NCBI GenBank assembly: GCA_030248135.1
Contig: JASANC010001847.1
Coordinates: forward strand, 26,178-90,177
From: Theristus sp. LFF4_11
Lineage: Eukaryota > Nematoda > Chromadorea > Monhysterida > Xyalidae
DNA: 64,000 nt
Direction: 5' to 3'
Below, piece after piece: positions 30,401 to 41,700 of the stretch (positions are counted from its first letter, which is position 1; every line of letters begins with the position of its first letter). A program made the position numbers and the translations under genes. The notes below the pieces were generated by a model, which made no database searches, had not been told where the DNA came from, and saw only the letters and a program-made list of their open reading frames with translations.

Positions 30401-31087
30401 ACTCAATGATTTGAAGACATATGTCATTTTTGGGACCCGCCTGCCAGTACAAATCAATGCGGTTTATTTTTGTTTTATTTAAATCAACCAAATTAAATCA
30501 AAACAAATTATAATACTCAACAAATTGCAGAGTTTCTATTGGTAGCTAACAAACTTGCAGCACATTTACATATCGTACATTCGTGAAATATTAGTTTTGT
30601 TGAGCAACCAGTGGTACATGTATAGCTGAACAATTTGCTGAGTAATTTGTTGAGTTGAATAAGCGTCACTGTGTATCAGACGACAGCACGTCACACGTTT
30701 TAAAATTGCAGTCAACCGTTTCACATCATTTCGCAATCGTTTCAAAAGAACCACGATCGTTCTACTCACAGTCAGCTGTCCAAAGTTGACGTTGCTGAAA
30801 CGATTGCCGAGTTTCTTCGGTCCGAGGTCGCCCCACTTGCGCACTTTTCCGGCAGCGCCCCAGTTGAAGAGTGCGGCGCGGTGCGTGTGCGCCTCGACGT
30901 CGACTGCGGCGGCCATGCTCCGTCCGATCTCTGCGGCGCCCTCGGCCGACTGCGAGTCGCTCGTGTCGAGCACGATCAGCACGTCCGCGTCACAACCGGA
31001 CTGCGCCGCACTCGGCAGCACGCACGCGCACCACACAACGCACAGCACCAGCAGCATTCTCTCGACACGTGACGCCTGCACACGCAC
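27490..31087 (-). CDS. Secreted protein with two vWA domains and Thr-rich linker (copy A)
   Basis: Exons: 31087-30770, 30440-30254, 30034-29884, 29351-29155, 28916-28833, 28756-28599, 28395-28305, 28102-27897, 27642-27490; all phases agree, 514 residues. A signal peptide is at the start (LLVLCVVWCACVLPSAAQS, from Met 31087 or 31057). The first vWA begins CDADVLIVLDTSDS (MIDAS DxSxS kept) and runs to LVFFVSDGKVNGDAD. A linker of Thr/Arg (CERDEPVTTTRRR then Thr repeats) spans two exons and looks mucin-like. The second vWA begins GCELDLQLVVDFSGS and includes RVVLVFSDGYSQQDP; the protein ends YNSNCRK. vWA domains bind matrix or other proteins through a metal ion. Tandem paralogue of 32695-36487. 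I cannot assign a named family. Confidence 0.85.
29578..29830. mobile_element. TIR element family A, copy 2
   Basis: It starts TACCGTAAAGTCTTGCATAT, matching the left end of 12461-13505, and ends in AAGTGGGAGGAACCTTATAT. About 253 bp, no frame. It lies in the 29352-29883 intron of vWA copy A and makes up nearly half of it. Confidence 0.7.
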
Positions 31088-32694
31088 TCACAACGCAGCA
31101 CTACACACTTTGGCTACCACACCGTACTGTACAATGCTTGATAAACTCGCATCAGTAGCCAAAATTGGTAGCGTTCAGTGGCGTTCGCAAGATTTAGTTC
31201 GAGTTCGGTCAGCTGAATAGAACGTTTCGGTCAGGATGCCGGTTTAGCCAGCCAACCGAACCAATATAAGTTGCGAAAAGTGAAAAAAAATCAGATCTAC
31301 CATGTATTGCTCAATTTACTTTTTCAAAAAACACCAATGTCAAAAAGACATGCATATGAAAATAGGATGTGACACAAAATCCCGCTCGTCTGCAAACGAG
31401 AAACACACGACGAATAAAACGTGACTACAATTGTTTTTCAAAACAAACATATTGAAATTGAAAGTGTTAAAAATGCACCGTCAAAACACATCAAGAACAG
31501 TTTACTATGATCTCGCGGTTTTGTTTTTCATCGTGCTCTCTGTGCACTTCTGTGAACTGTTGCACGCATCCTAGAACACCTACACGCACATGTTGCACTG
31601 TGCGCATTTACTTCTTATCTCAATCTTGATCTTGAAATCCGTTGATATGAACACAAATTCACACAGACAGTTTTTTAACGAAAAATAATAACAAAACTGC
31701 ACGCGACAGGAATACACACAAAGACGAACACAAATTTTTTGAACGAAATCCAATCCACAACGAAAACACAACGTTTCCAGAATAAGTGTGGTCACAAATT
31801 TTCTTAGATAAGTGAATGATGAACGTTCGAAAAAACAAATGACGAAATGTTATAATGAGAAAACATAATGAGTTTAACAAAACAAGGGTGGCTTTCTAAA
31901 AAAAGTGACATGACATGATCATCAGTTGATGCACGTACATGTGTGTAAAGAATTTTAATCGTTTTCTAAGGTGTTTGAATGGACGGTAATAAACAGCAAA
32001 CTGATGTTGTGAAAAGCTCGGAAAACTATGATACATACCCAAATGAGCACGATGCAACCAGCGAACAAAAAACCTGGAGTTCGTTATGTTTTGGCTATTA
32101 CAGGAAACCCAATGAGCAAGCAATCAAGAATTTCAGTAAATGTCAACGCGGTTAAAGCGCAGGTCTGTGCGGTCGGATGCTGCAGTTGATTTATGCTGCT
32201 GCACCCGCGGCGTGGAAAGGTCACTAAATTATAATTTAAAAAAGTTCAAAAGAATTTGCATGATATTGTAACGACACTGCAGTTGTCTGGGCCGGACAGA
32301 GCAGCAATTAGTTTCGCAGACAAACGTGCCCGTTCGCAACGAAACGTTCTAGAACGCTGCATGCTTGTGATTATGTTGCTCAATAACTCTTTGCGTACCG
32401 TTTTCTCAATCGGGCCGTCGAAATAGTTTTTTGCTCGTTTCAGTTGTTTTTTGAAGCATGATATATTACGGCCTGTTTTCAATATAAATTTTAATTCAAA
32501 TTCAATTTGTCAAATAAAACTAAAGACGTGCCGGCAGCAAACTGTTTTTATATCGTTGAGCAAAAAACGTAATTAATGAAAGTCAAGCTGGACAGTTTTG
32601 AAGCATAAAAACTTTTTTTTTACATAGACAACGAAAATACAAAACCAAATATGTTTGCATCAACAACACACATTTTATTCTCTACTTCAAAAGT
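31088..32694. other. Spacer between the two vWA genes
   Basis: This must hold the promoter of copy A and the 3' UTR of copy B. AATAAA on the minus strand is at 32674-32679, 16 bases past the stop of copy B. No exon or inverted repeat is seen; composition is AT-rich. Confidence 0.6.
32674..32679 (-). terminator. Poly(A) signal of vWA copy B
   Basis: AATAAA on the minus strand just after the stop at 32695-32697. Position and strand fit a short 3' UTR. Confidence 0.6.
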
Positions 32695-35600
32695 TCAAAC
32701 GTTTCTACAGTTGCTGTTGTAACGCTGCTTGATTAGTGAGATCAGTTTTCTGTATGCGTCGTTCATAAACACCCTCCGTTTGTCGCCAGCCAGCTCGAGC
32801 AGTTGCGTTTGATTGGCGTGCATCATGCCGCTTTCACCAGCGTAATTCTGCGAATGGAGCATTTGAGAGTTCAGTGAGAAGGCGTTGTTATTAAATTTGC
32901 AACTAATGTTGCTGCCATTGCCGTACTTTTGCGTTCACGTGTTCATAAGGCTTTCATGTACTTCACAGCAACTTTAGCCAGCAACGGTTCTTGGTGCGAA
33001 ATGATCTCTTTTGTTCGCCATATTCAAATGGCCAATAGAGGGCTTGAAGCAAGGTCTGAATGGATCATGCACGTATTGCGCCTGACGGCACTGCCACTGA
33101 AGCAAGCATGCAGACACTAAGCGCACTTTATACTCGTAGTCAGTTCCGACAGCGTACACTTCGAGTTTAGGCATGGCGCGAAATTGACGTGACATTGGCA
33201 TTGGGTCTGTCTGACTGTAGCCGTCTGTGAACACAACAGCGACCCTGCCCAGCACTTGCGACAGCTCGCGGCTGCCGTAGCGACGTTTCATTGCTGGGTC
33301 GAACTCCTTCATGCCCATTTTGATGGCGCTCTCTGCAGAAAGACCAACTTATGGTTTATAAAACTTCATAAAAACAGGATTCATGACCAGATACCAAGTG
33401 TTTCTGTGGTAATAATTATGTGCAAAATGGAAACAAGCTGACTTCTGCACTGAGGACGCCAACCCATCACCAAATTATTCAACAAACTCGTGCGTGACGC
33501 AACTGTTGTTGAGCTCAATCAAGTCATAAAAACTGATAATTTTGTCGAGCAACCGGTTGCAACAAATTTGTTGAGTAAGCGTTCTCAGTGTTGAATGGAA
33601 AATGTTGTGAATAATGGTCAAATTAAGACTCTCATGAACACCCAGACCTGTGTCAGTGGTACCGCCATAGTATGGCTCCGTTTGCAGGTGATAGACAATT
33701 CTTCGTTTTTCATAGTATTTTTTAAAGTGGAACATTGGCTGAAATGCAACAGACTTCACATTAGTGTCTAAGAAGCATCTGGTGTGCTGCGTGGTGAATC
33801 GGTTGTAAACTCTTGAACAGGCAAAGAACCGGTTCTCACCCACGCATTTCCAGGAGACGAGTATCGAATGGCAGCGACCCTGGTCGCATGCGCTCCAATG
33901 TGTAACTCGTTCACCAATTCAACGGCCATTTTCTTAAAGTTGTCAATCGTTGTGATCACACTGCCCGAAAAGTCAATGATCAATAGCAGATCCAACTCAC
34001 AGCCTGGAAGCAAAAAACAAATGATTTCAGAACGATTGTGGTACAGCAGTACGAGTTGGTCAGCAAAGCTTGAAAAGGCAACCTGTTGAGGGATCGGTTG
34101 TGGTAGTGGTGGTAGTGGTAGTGGTAGTGGTAGTAGTGGTGGTGGTAGTAGTACTAGTGGTTGTTCTTGTGGCTGGTCTCCGTGTGCTCGTCGTTGTCCT
34201 TGCTGTCGTTGTTGTCGTTGTCGTTGTTGTCGTTGTTGTCGTTGGTGGTGGTTCGTCGAACTGACAGAGAATCAGACGTTGCATGACAGCACCAATCTTG
34301 CGTGTCATGTCCCCTGGTGGCGTCAGCACCAGATCGTTTTTGTGATGCGCAATTTTGGACAGCGTTCGAAAGCCTTTTCCTCTGTGTGGTAAGAAGGGCA
34401 TGCTCAATGACACGGATACGATTATGAATCAAATTAAAATTGACGAATACGCAATCTTGATGAGTGATCAGCGCACATATGCTTTCTTAAATAAGAGATG
34501 TTTGAAGTTTTTTTAGCATTTGCATTTTTATTGAACTTCAACCCCGTTGCCAATTGACGTAAAAAAACTGGAAAGCTACACGACGATCGGATGATCTCAA
34601 AATTGCATCCAAACCCACTATCGCAAGAAATTTTGCAACGGAGTTTTCATGCACTTTTTTGGCTAAAAAGTTGGAATATTCATTGGAAAAGCCGCACAGC
34701 TATAGCAAAAAATCCGAGGCGCCGCAAATTTGAATTGCCTCGAAGTCTACGAAACGTGTTTCTATCTCTGCGTGGAAACGCATTCTTGAAACCTAAGAAA
34801 GCATAATAGAATAAAGAACCAAAGGCCCATTCAAACGACAAGCCATTGAACACGCGCACTCAACTGACTCTCTATCAATCGTGGCGTCACTGATCGAAGC
34901 ACAGACGACTGTGACCTTTGGGTCATTGTGAAACTTCTCCGTGTACTCCGTGAGCAAGTCTTCTTCGCCACGGGGTCCATTCACCAGGCCATCACTGAGA
35001 ACCAACACAAAGACACGATCTGTACTGCCTCGACGTCGTTTGGGACCTCCTGCAATTAAAAAATAGCTTCACTAATGGAACTGATTGGTTGTATCTGATG
35101 GATGATTCATTGTAGACCAATGGAAGGACGCCCATCAAAATAATTATTTTAGAAAAGTTGTAGATTTGCTGCAATTTCAATCAAAAAATCATCAAACGGG
35201 TATGGTTTCACCACTTTTATAAAAAAACTAAAAACTGTAAATGAAGTTCAGAAGTTCAGAAGTTCAAAATATGAAATTAGGAGTTCTGAAGTTCTGAAGT
35301 TCTGAAGTTCCGAGTTTTTGAACTTTTTCCGAGATCGCACAATTTTGATTAAACCTGCATGTTGAATCATATTAAAAATGCGAAGTTTATGATTTTGCTA
35401 TTTTTTAGCCGTTTCGTTTTACCCTAACCTAAGCCAAGCTTTAAGCCAGCATCGCAGTTCAACAGTTCTGGCTAAAAATCAGTGAAGTTTAACTTGCGAA
35501 AGTTCTGGCTAAAATTTCAACCGAAATGCTCAAACGGTTAGTAAGCTACGGCACTTCAAAGTCGGAATCAACTTATGGATCACCCTGTGAAGTTTGAGAC

Positions 35601-36487
35601 CACTAATAAAAAGAATGAGACAGTTTTGTGCACATTGTGTTTTGTTAAACAGGCGTCTTAGCAGAGTTGTTTTGTTTGTGAACGCTCTGATCGCAATGTG
35701 TCACACGCACTTTGATACAACTCCCAAGCGTCCTTCATCGCCGTGCCGAGCGGCGTGTTCCCGGTTAGCCGGCGCGCGTAGCCGGACGGATACTTGCCCA
35801 CGCGCTTCGCACTCGACATCAGCGGGCGGTTGTGGTCAAAGAACAGCTCCCAGTGTTCCGTCGACTGTCAACAAGAACTCCATGAGCAAAGCAACTTGTC
35901 ACTGTCAAGCATCTGTGGAGTCTCTCAACCCACGCACACTGGATAGTTTTTGTTCAGTTTTTTTGAGTGCGTAAGAGGCTGTTCCGACGTTCACATTGCT
36001 CTAAAACTACACACATCTCAAACACGGGCCAACAAATTGGTGAATCAGATTAAAAAGATTATGCGAAAAAGAGTAAAAAGACGTTACTTGACTCCAGAAG
36101 AGACGACATCATGTGAACACGTCTAGCAAAAAAAAAATTCTGACAACGAGTTCAAGTCGCGAAAGCACACTAATTGGTCTCATCTTACTTATATTCATGA
36201 GCCATGGTGTAACATTGCTGTTGAGTGCACACTGTCAGCTGACCGACCTCAAAATAGTCGAATCCCAGCTCCTGCCAGCGTCCTCGTTGTCGTTGCGAAT
36301 AGCCACCAAAGTTGACTAATGCCGCGCGGTGGCCTCGTTCTTGATCAATGTTCAAAAACTGTCCCAAACTTCCGGCCAAATCGAACATCTCGTGACGAAT
36401 CGCCTTTTGGCTGCCTGTTGAGTCCGTGATCACCAGTATGTCTGTGTTGCAGCCCTGTTGCGCGCGCACGAACGCTGATGGCAGAAG
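32695..36487 (-). CDS. Secreted protein with two vWA domains and Thr-rich linker (copy B)
   Basis: Exons: 36487-36233, 35864-35711, 35049-34869, 34381-34083, 34003-33840, 33738-33648, 33332-33127, 32847-32695; about 500 residues without the start. The first vWA reads CNTDILVITDSTGS, so the middle MIDAS Ser is Thr; it continues to VFVLVLSDGLVNG. The linker is one exon rich in Thr (CQFDEPPPTTTT...), where copy A has two exons. The second vWA begins GCELDLLLIIDFSGS and includes VAVVFTDGYSQTDP; the end is YNSNCRNV. The last three exons have the same lengths as in copy A (91, 206, 153 nt). The start exon is uncertain: a signal-like stretch at 36575 (MKFKAVVLVLLTVSLW) is in another frame, so either an unseen intron joins them or the frame is broken. 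Confidence 0.8.
35235..35315. repeat. Short GAAGTTC minisatellite
   Basis: Several units of GAAGTTCA followed by GTTCTGAA units; the two halves are roughly inverted to each other. It is in an intron of vWA copy B. Confidence 0.75.
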
Positions 36488-38720
36488 CTGCAAACTGTTG
36501 CATTTTACTGTGAGGCAGTTTTGTGCTCCACAGCGAAACAGTCAATAATACCAATACCACAGCTTTGAATTTCAATGGTGATACGTACGTACATAATTTT
36601 GTTTTTTGTTCTTAAAGAGGTCACAAAAATCCTGTGAAGTTGAGCCACGTACCGCAGTGATTGCCAGAAGAGGCCATACAGCTGATCCATGGTCGTCACC
36701 ACGCGGTTTCATTATGCTGATTAGGAACTAAACCGGTTGTTAGCTACAGAACCAAAGTAACTCAAAACTAAACAAGTGGTTTTGCGCACAATCTGGTTTA
36801 TCACATGAGTTTTTCAAGTCGTATGCTCAGGTTGTCAACTCAAAACGCAAAACAAAACTACCAACAGATTACCAGAACTATAAACAGTCTGTATAAACAG
36901 TATAAACAGTATAAACGTATTTCCGTTGAGTTTTTGTTTTTAGATGAAAACATGTACACTCACAAAAATCTGAGAAAATTTGACAACAGCTGTGAGCCTG
37001 AACAATGATGTGACATTTGTCTTGATTTGGGTCATTAACGCACATAAGAGTCAAACTTATACAGATTACCGCTTGAGATATTTGCAGTAACTGTTCATGA
37101 ATTATTGTCAGTATCACACTTTTGTTTGTTTAACGAACTGAAAAACCAAAACAAACTTAACCGTGAAATTAAACATGGATTTGCGGTAAATTAATCGTAG
37201 ATCCGGCTTGGCGATAATTTTGAACGTGAACTAAAAAACAGTTTGTTGGTGCAAGACAGAAAAACGGTTTCCGCACGCCTTTGCACGAGATTTTTGTAAC
37301 CTGCCAATATTATGTAAAATGTACGCTTAGTTGAGACCCACGTCAATTGATGGCGTTTTTCAAACATTTTTTTCAACGTATCGCTTTTTTCTAAAAAATT
37401 ATTTGAACAAAACTGTCTCACAATGCGAGCTGGAATACTTTCGGGATGAAAATGTGTATGATCAACTTTAAATGACCGGGTTTCTCAAAGACAACACAAA
37501 AAACTAACATTTCTCATTTCATTTGCCTCATTAAAATGAAAAACTTGGTACTTTCTCATTTGAGGCGTTCATAAAAATTTACCGCGCGTTGCGTCCTATT
37601 CATCAAAATTTTCACTTCTTGCACTTATTTTTAAATCAAAAAAAATTTCTTTTGCCCGTTTGATTTTTTAAATTGGTTTCTGCGGAATTCAACAGACCAA
37701 AGCAAACGAGAAGATTACATGTGGCCAAAGGCTTTATTAACACATGCGAAGCACAAATTGCGTGTTGTTATAAACTTTACTGTTGCCGCGAGAAGTCGTA
37801 AAGTTGCACAAAATACGGCCTTAGAAACAGCGCTGCGTGTGGTCGAGTGAAAATACAAAGAAGTTTCAAAACGCAATAAGTTTCAAAAAATTGATGAAAC
37901 ACGGTCTAATTTGTCAGTTGATCATTGATCTTAATATTTTTTTGCCACAGGATTGATAAATTGGTAATACATCGACATTTTGAAAGAGTACACAGCGAAA
38001 TGGTCAATATACTTTTTTATTTTGACGTTACAACTGTTAGGTTAGCATCACCACCGACAGTTTTGTTACAAAATTGAAATCTTCATACAGTTCCCTCGAT
38101 TAATTCGTTTTGACAAGTTTTTTCATGGGCCACTTATATTCTATCGTTTGAAATGTTCACGATTCAATACAACACGACCATTTTGCTATAAAACATCTTT
38201 TATCGTGTGACACCTGACAGGTATTCCCGAGAATAATTGCTCTGGCGGGGCTGTGTCGATAATTTATTTGAACGCCATTTGGTTTTTCTTGTACCTGTAC
38301 ACATGCTTTCAGTAATTCATGCTAAAAATGCATAAAATTATGTTTCCCATATCAGTAACACGGTTTAAATTTTTTTATCAAAAATCAGACGTTAGACGGC
38401 TTCCGATGCATGACTAATTTCAGTCGATATATGTATTCATAAACCTTCTTGAAACCAGGTTGAAAGTTTTTCGTAGAAATAGTGTTTCCAAATCTATTTT
38501 AAAGTCACTTAGAAAACAAAATGATACATGTTTTTAAGGACAATGAAAGCAGTAGTACCTATCGTATCACTATCCACCTAAAACAAAATGATAAATAAGT
38601 TCATCAGTTGGTGTGGTACATAGTAGATTTGACAAATCTGTTACATTTGAATGAATATAATTTCTCACAACAAAGTTATCTTTTTTTGTCTTTATAATAA
38701 TGTTTTAAAATTGTTTTGTT
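36488..38720. other. Intergenic, no supported gene
   Basis: AT-rich DNA between the 5' side of vWA copy B and the 3' end of the RPS6KC1-like gene. The first 100 bases hold the uncertain signal-peptide frame of copy B (36575-36507). The rest shows no exon, long repeat or inverted-repeat element. Confidence 0.55.
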
Positions 38721-38725
38721 TTATT
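38720..38725 (-). terminator. Candidate poly(A) signal overlapping the stop codon
   Basis: On the minus strand AATAAA is formed by the end of the last sense codon, the TAA stop and the next bases of the RPS6KC1-like gene. If used, the 3' UTR is only some 15-25 bases. Confidence 0.45.
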
Positions 38726-41700
38726 CGTCTTCCCAAGCGACTCCTCGAAAAAACGGATGAGCTCGAATCTCGTCAATTTCTAGCCGTTTTGAAGGGCTAG
38801 GGTTCAAGAGTCTGCAGATGCATTCAAATGAAAGCTATGTACCAGTGATGTATGAATGAAAGCTATGTAAACAACCAAAGCTAATTTGAAAACGATGTTG
38901 ACCTTACTTTCTAACGAGATCTCTCGCATCAAGTGATACGTGGTCAGCGAACGAAATCTGAGTGTGTGCGTTGATATCATGGAAGCAGCTGGCATGAAGT
39001 GGCTGAAACCGTTTTTTGCGAGCATGGAGTATAACATTTTTATTTCCATTAACTGATCGATTGATAACAATTCTGCAAATCCAAACCTGTGCATTAAGAA
39101 GTTCGTATGCTATGGCTCCCAAGGCCCAGTAGGAACATTTTTCTGATAATAATTCGAACTTGATTCCCCGTAACTCTGTAACGCAGGAAAAAATCTATAA
39201 TACTAAAACAGGAAGACCGTGTGTCTGTGTGTCTTAGCGTGTCAATTTTTGTCGATTTGAATTGGCGCCAAGCTATTCTGAATTTGCCATATATATATCA
39301 TCATCTCCAGCTGCACTCCATTTTTACTTCAAGATTCATGAGAATTTTTTACTCTCTATGTTCTACTCTCTATGTTCTGTACAAAGTCCTGATCATCATC
39401 ATTCTCATGCAATGAAAACAATCGACCACTTTGATTTGGCTGTTGCTGCTGTTTGCCATCTATTATCTTTCTTATTAAAAAGATTTCTTATTAATCAATA
39501 TGCGTTTGCACGCAAAGATAGAGAAAATTTTTCATGGCTGTGCGGCAATTTGAAATCACCGAAACTTGCCGTATTCTGTCGGCAGATTCGTGCAAAAAAT
39601 TCGAGAAAAAGCTAATCAGAATCTTTCCTCACTAAATAATTTTATTTTATATCGTATTCGAACTACGTTCGGGTGCGTTCGGGTGCGACACATCTTTTCA
39701 GCTGTGCGGCTTTTCCACACATCATTCAACATTACTCCGCCTCCTTTACACGGAAAAGATAGAACTTCAATCGAATTACAATAGCTAACAAGAAGTAATT
39801 GATTGTTTCTGAACAAGAAATAGATTGTAGTTCCACAAGATATAGATTGCAGCATCAACAAAGATGTGGCCATGATCGACGGCGAAGCAGTGGAACGATC
39901 CACATACAATCGATCATTTTTTTTAACGAGTAACAGTTGAATGATTCTGATCAGAAGAGGTTTTTTAAATATTTTGAACGGGAATTTTGAACGAAGCAGT
40001 TGGGCATTGCTGATCAAAAATTGTTTTATCATACTTTTAACGGTCATGACAGTAAAATGCAACTCACTAAGAAGTTTAAAAGATTGCTTTTTGAACGGGA
40101 TAGTTGTTGCTGATCATATACACGATTGTTTTTGTTATACTGAACAGAAATGACAGCGAAATGCAGCTGACTGAACCAGATTGCTTTCAATTTTTTAAAT
40201 TTTGAACGGGATAGTTGTTGCTGATCATATACACGATTGTTTTTGTTATACTGAACAGAAATGACAGCGAAATGCAGCTGACTGAACCAGATTGCTTTCA
40301 ATTTTTTAAATATTGTAAACCGGTATCAGCTGATTGTTGCTGATCAAACGACATGTTTATTTTATTTTTTTTTGAACAGGAATAGCAAAGATTGATTTTT
40401 GATGCTTTGAGCGGGAATAACTGTTAATTGTCGCTCATCATCGAAAGATTGTTTTTTGACACCTTAAACGGGAATGATTTTTTTTATATTTTGAACGGGA
40501 ATAGCATTTGAGTGTTGCTGATCAAAGATTGTATTATTATACTTTTAACGGTCATGACAGTAAAATGCAACTCACTAAGAAGTTTAAAAGATTGCTTTTT
40601 GAACGGGATAGTTGTTGCTGATCATATACACTATTGTTTTTGTTATACTGAACAGAAATGACAGCGAAATGCAGCTGACTGAACCAGATTGCTTTCAATT
40701 TTTTAAATATTGTAAACCGGTATCAGCTGATTGTTGCTGATCAAACGACATGTTTTTTTAATTTTTTTTAACAGGAATAGCAAAGATTGATTTTTGATGC
40801 TTTGAGCGGGAATAACTGTTAATTGTGGCTCATCATCAAAAGATTGTTTTTTGAACCCTTAAACGGGAATGATTTTTTTATATTTTGAACGGGAATAGCA
40901 TTTGAGTGTTGCTGATCAAAGATTGTATTATTATACTTTTAACGGTCATCACAGTGAAATGAAACTGACTAAAAAGATTGAAAGATTGCTTTCTGAACGG
41001 GATAGTTGTTGCTGATCATAATACAAGATTGTTTTTGTTATACTGAAAAGAAATGACAGCGAAGTGCAGCTGACTGAAACAGCTTGCTTTTAGTTTTTCA
41101 AATATTTTAAACCGGTATCGGTTAATTGTTGCAAATCAAACGACGTTTTTTTATTTTTTTTTGATTAGGAATGGTAGTTGAACGACATTTGACGACATGG
41201 AAAAGCTAACAAAACAAGATTGATTTTTGATATTTTGAGGGGAATGGCTGTTAATTGTCGCTGATCAAAGAACATTGTTTTTTGATACTTTAAACGGGAA
41301 TGACAATGGAATACAAAGAAGAATGAAACGACAATTAAGCGACATTGAAGAAGGTAATAAATCAGAGTTTATCTTGATACTTTAAATGGCAGTTGTTTGT
41401 TGCTGATTAAAAAGATTGTTTTTCATATTTTGAATGGCAATGCAGATATGATTGTGTTGCTACTGCTACTAATAATTGTAGTTATCAGCTAACCGTGCCG
41501 TAGGCACGGGTCAATTTGCTAGTATAAAACCATGAGCATATTACACTTTGGATCGTCTCTTTTTTGTACCTGGAGGCGCATAAAGGCGCTCGAATGGTTT
41601 ACGGTCTACCGACCGGTCAACACAGTTCCATTCGCTTTGATATGTCAAACAAACACGGCCCTCAGACGTAAGCAACACATTATCCAAGGAGAGTTCTCTG

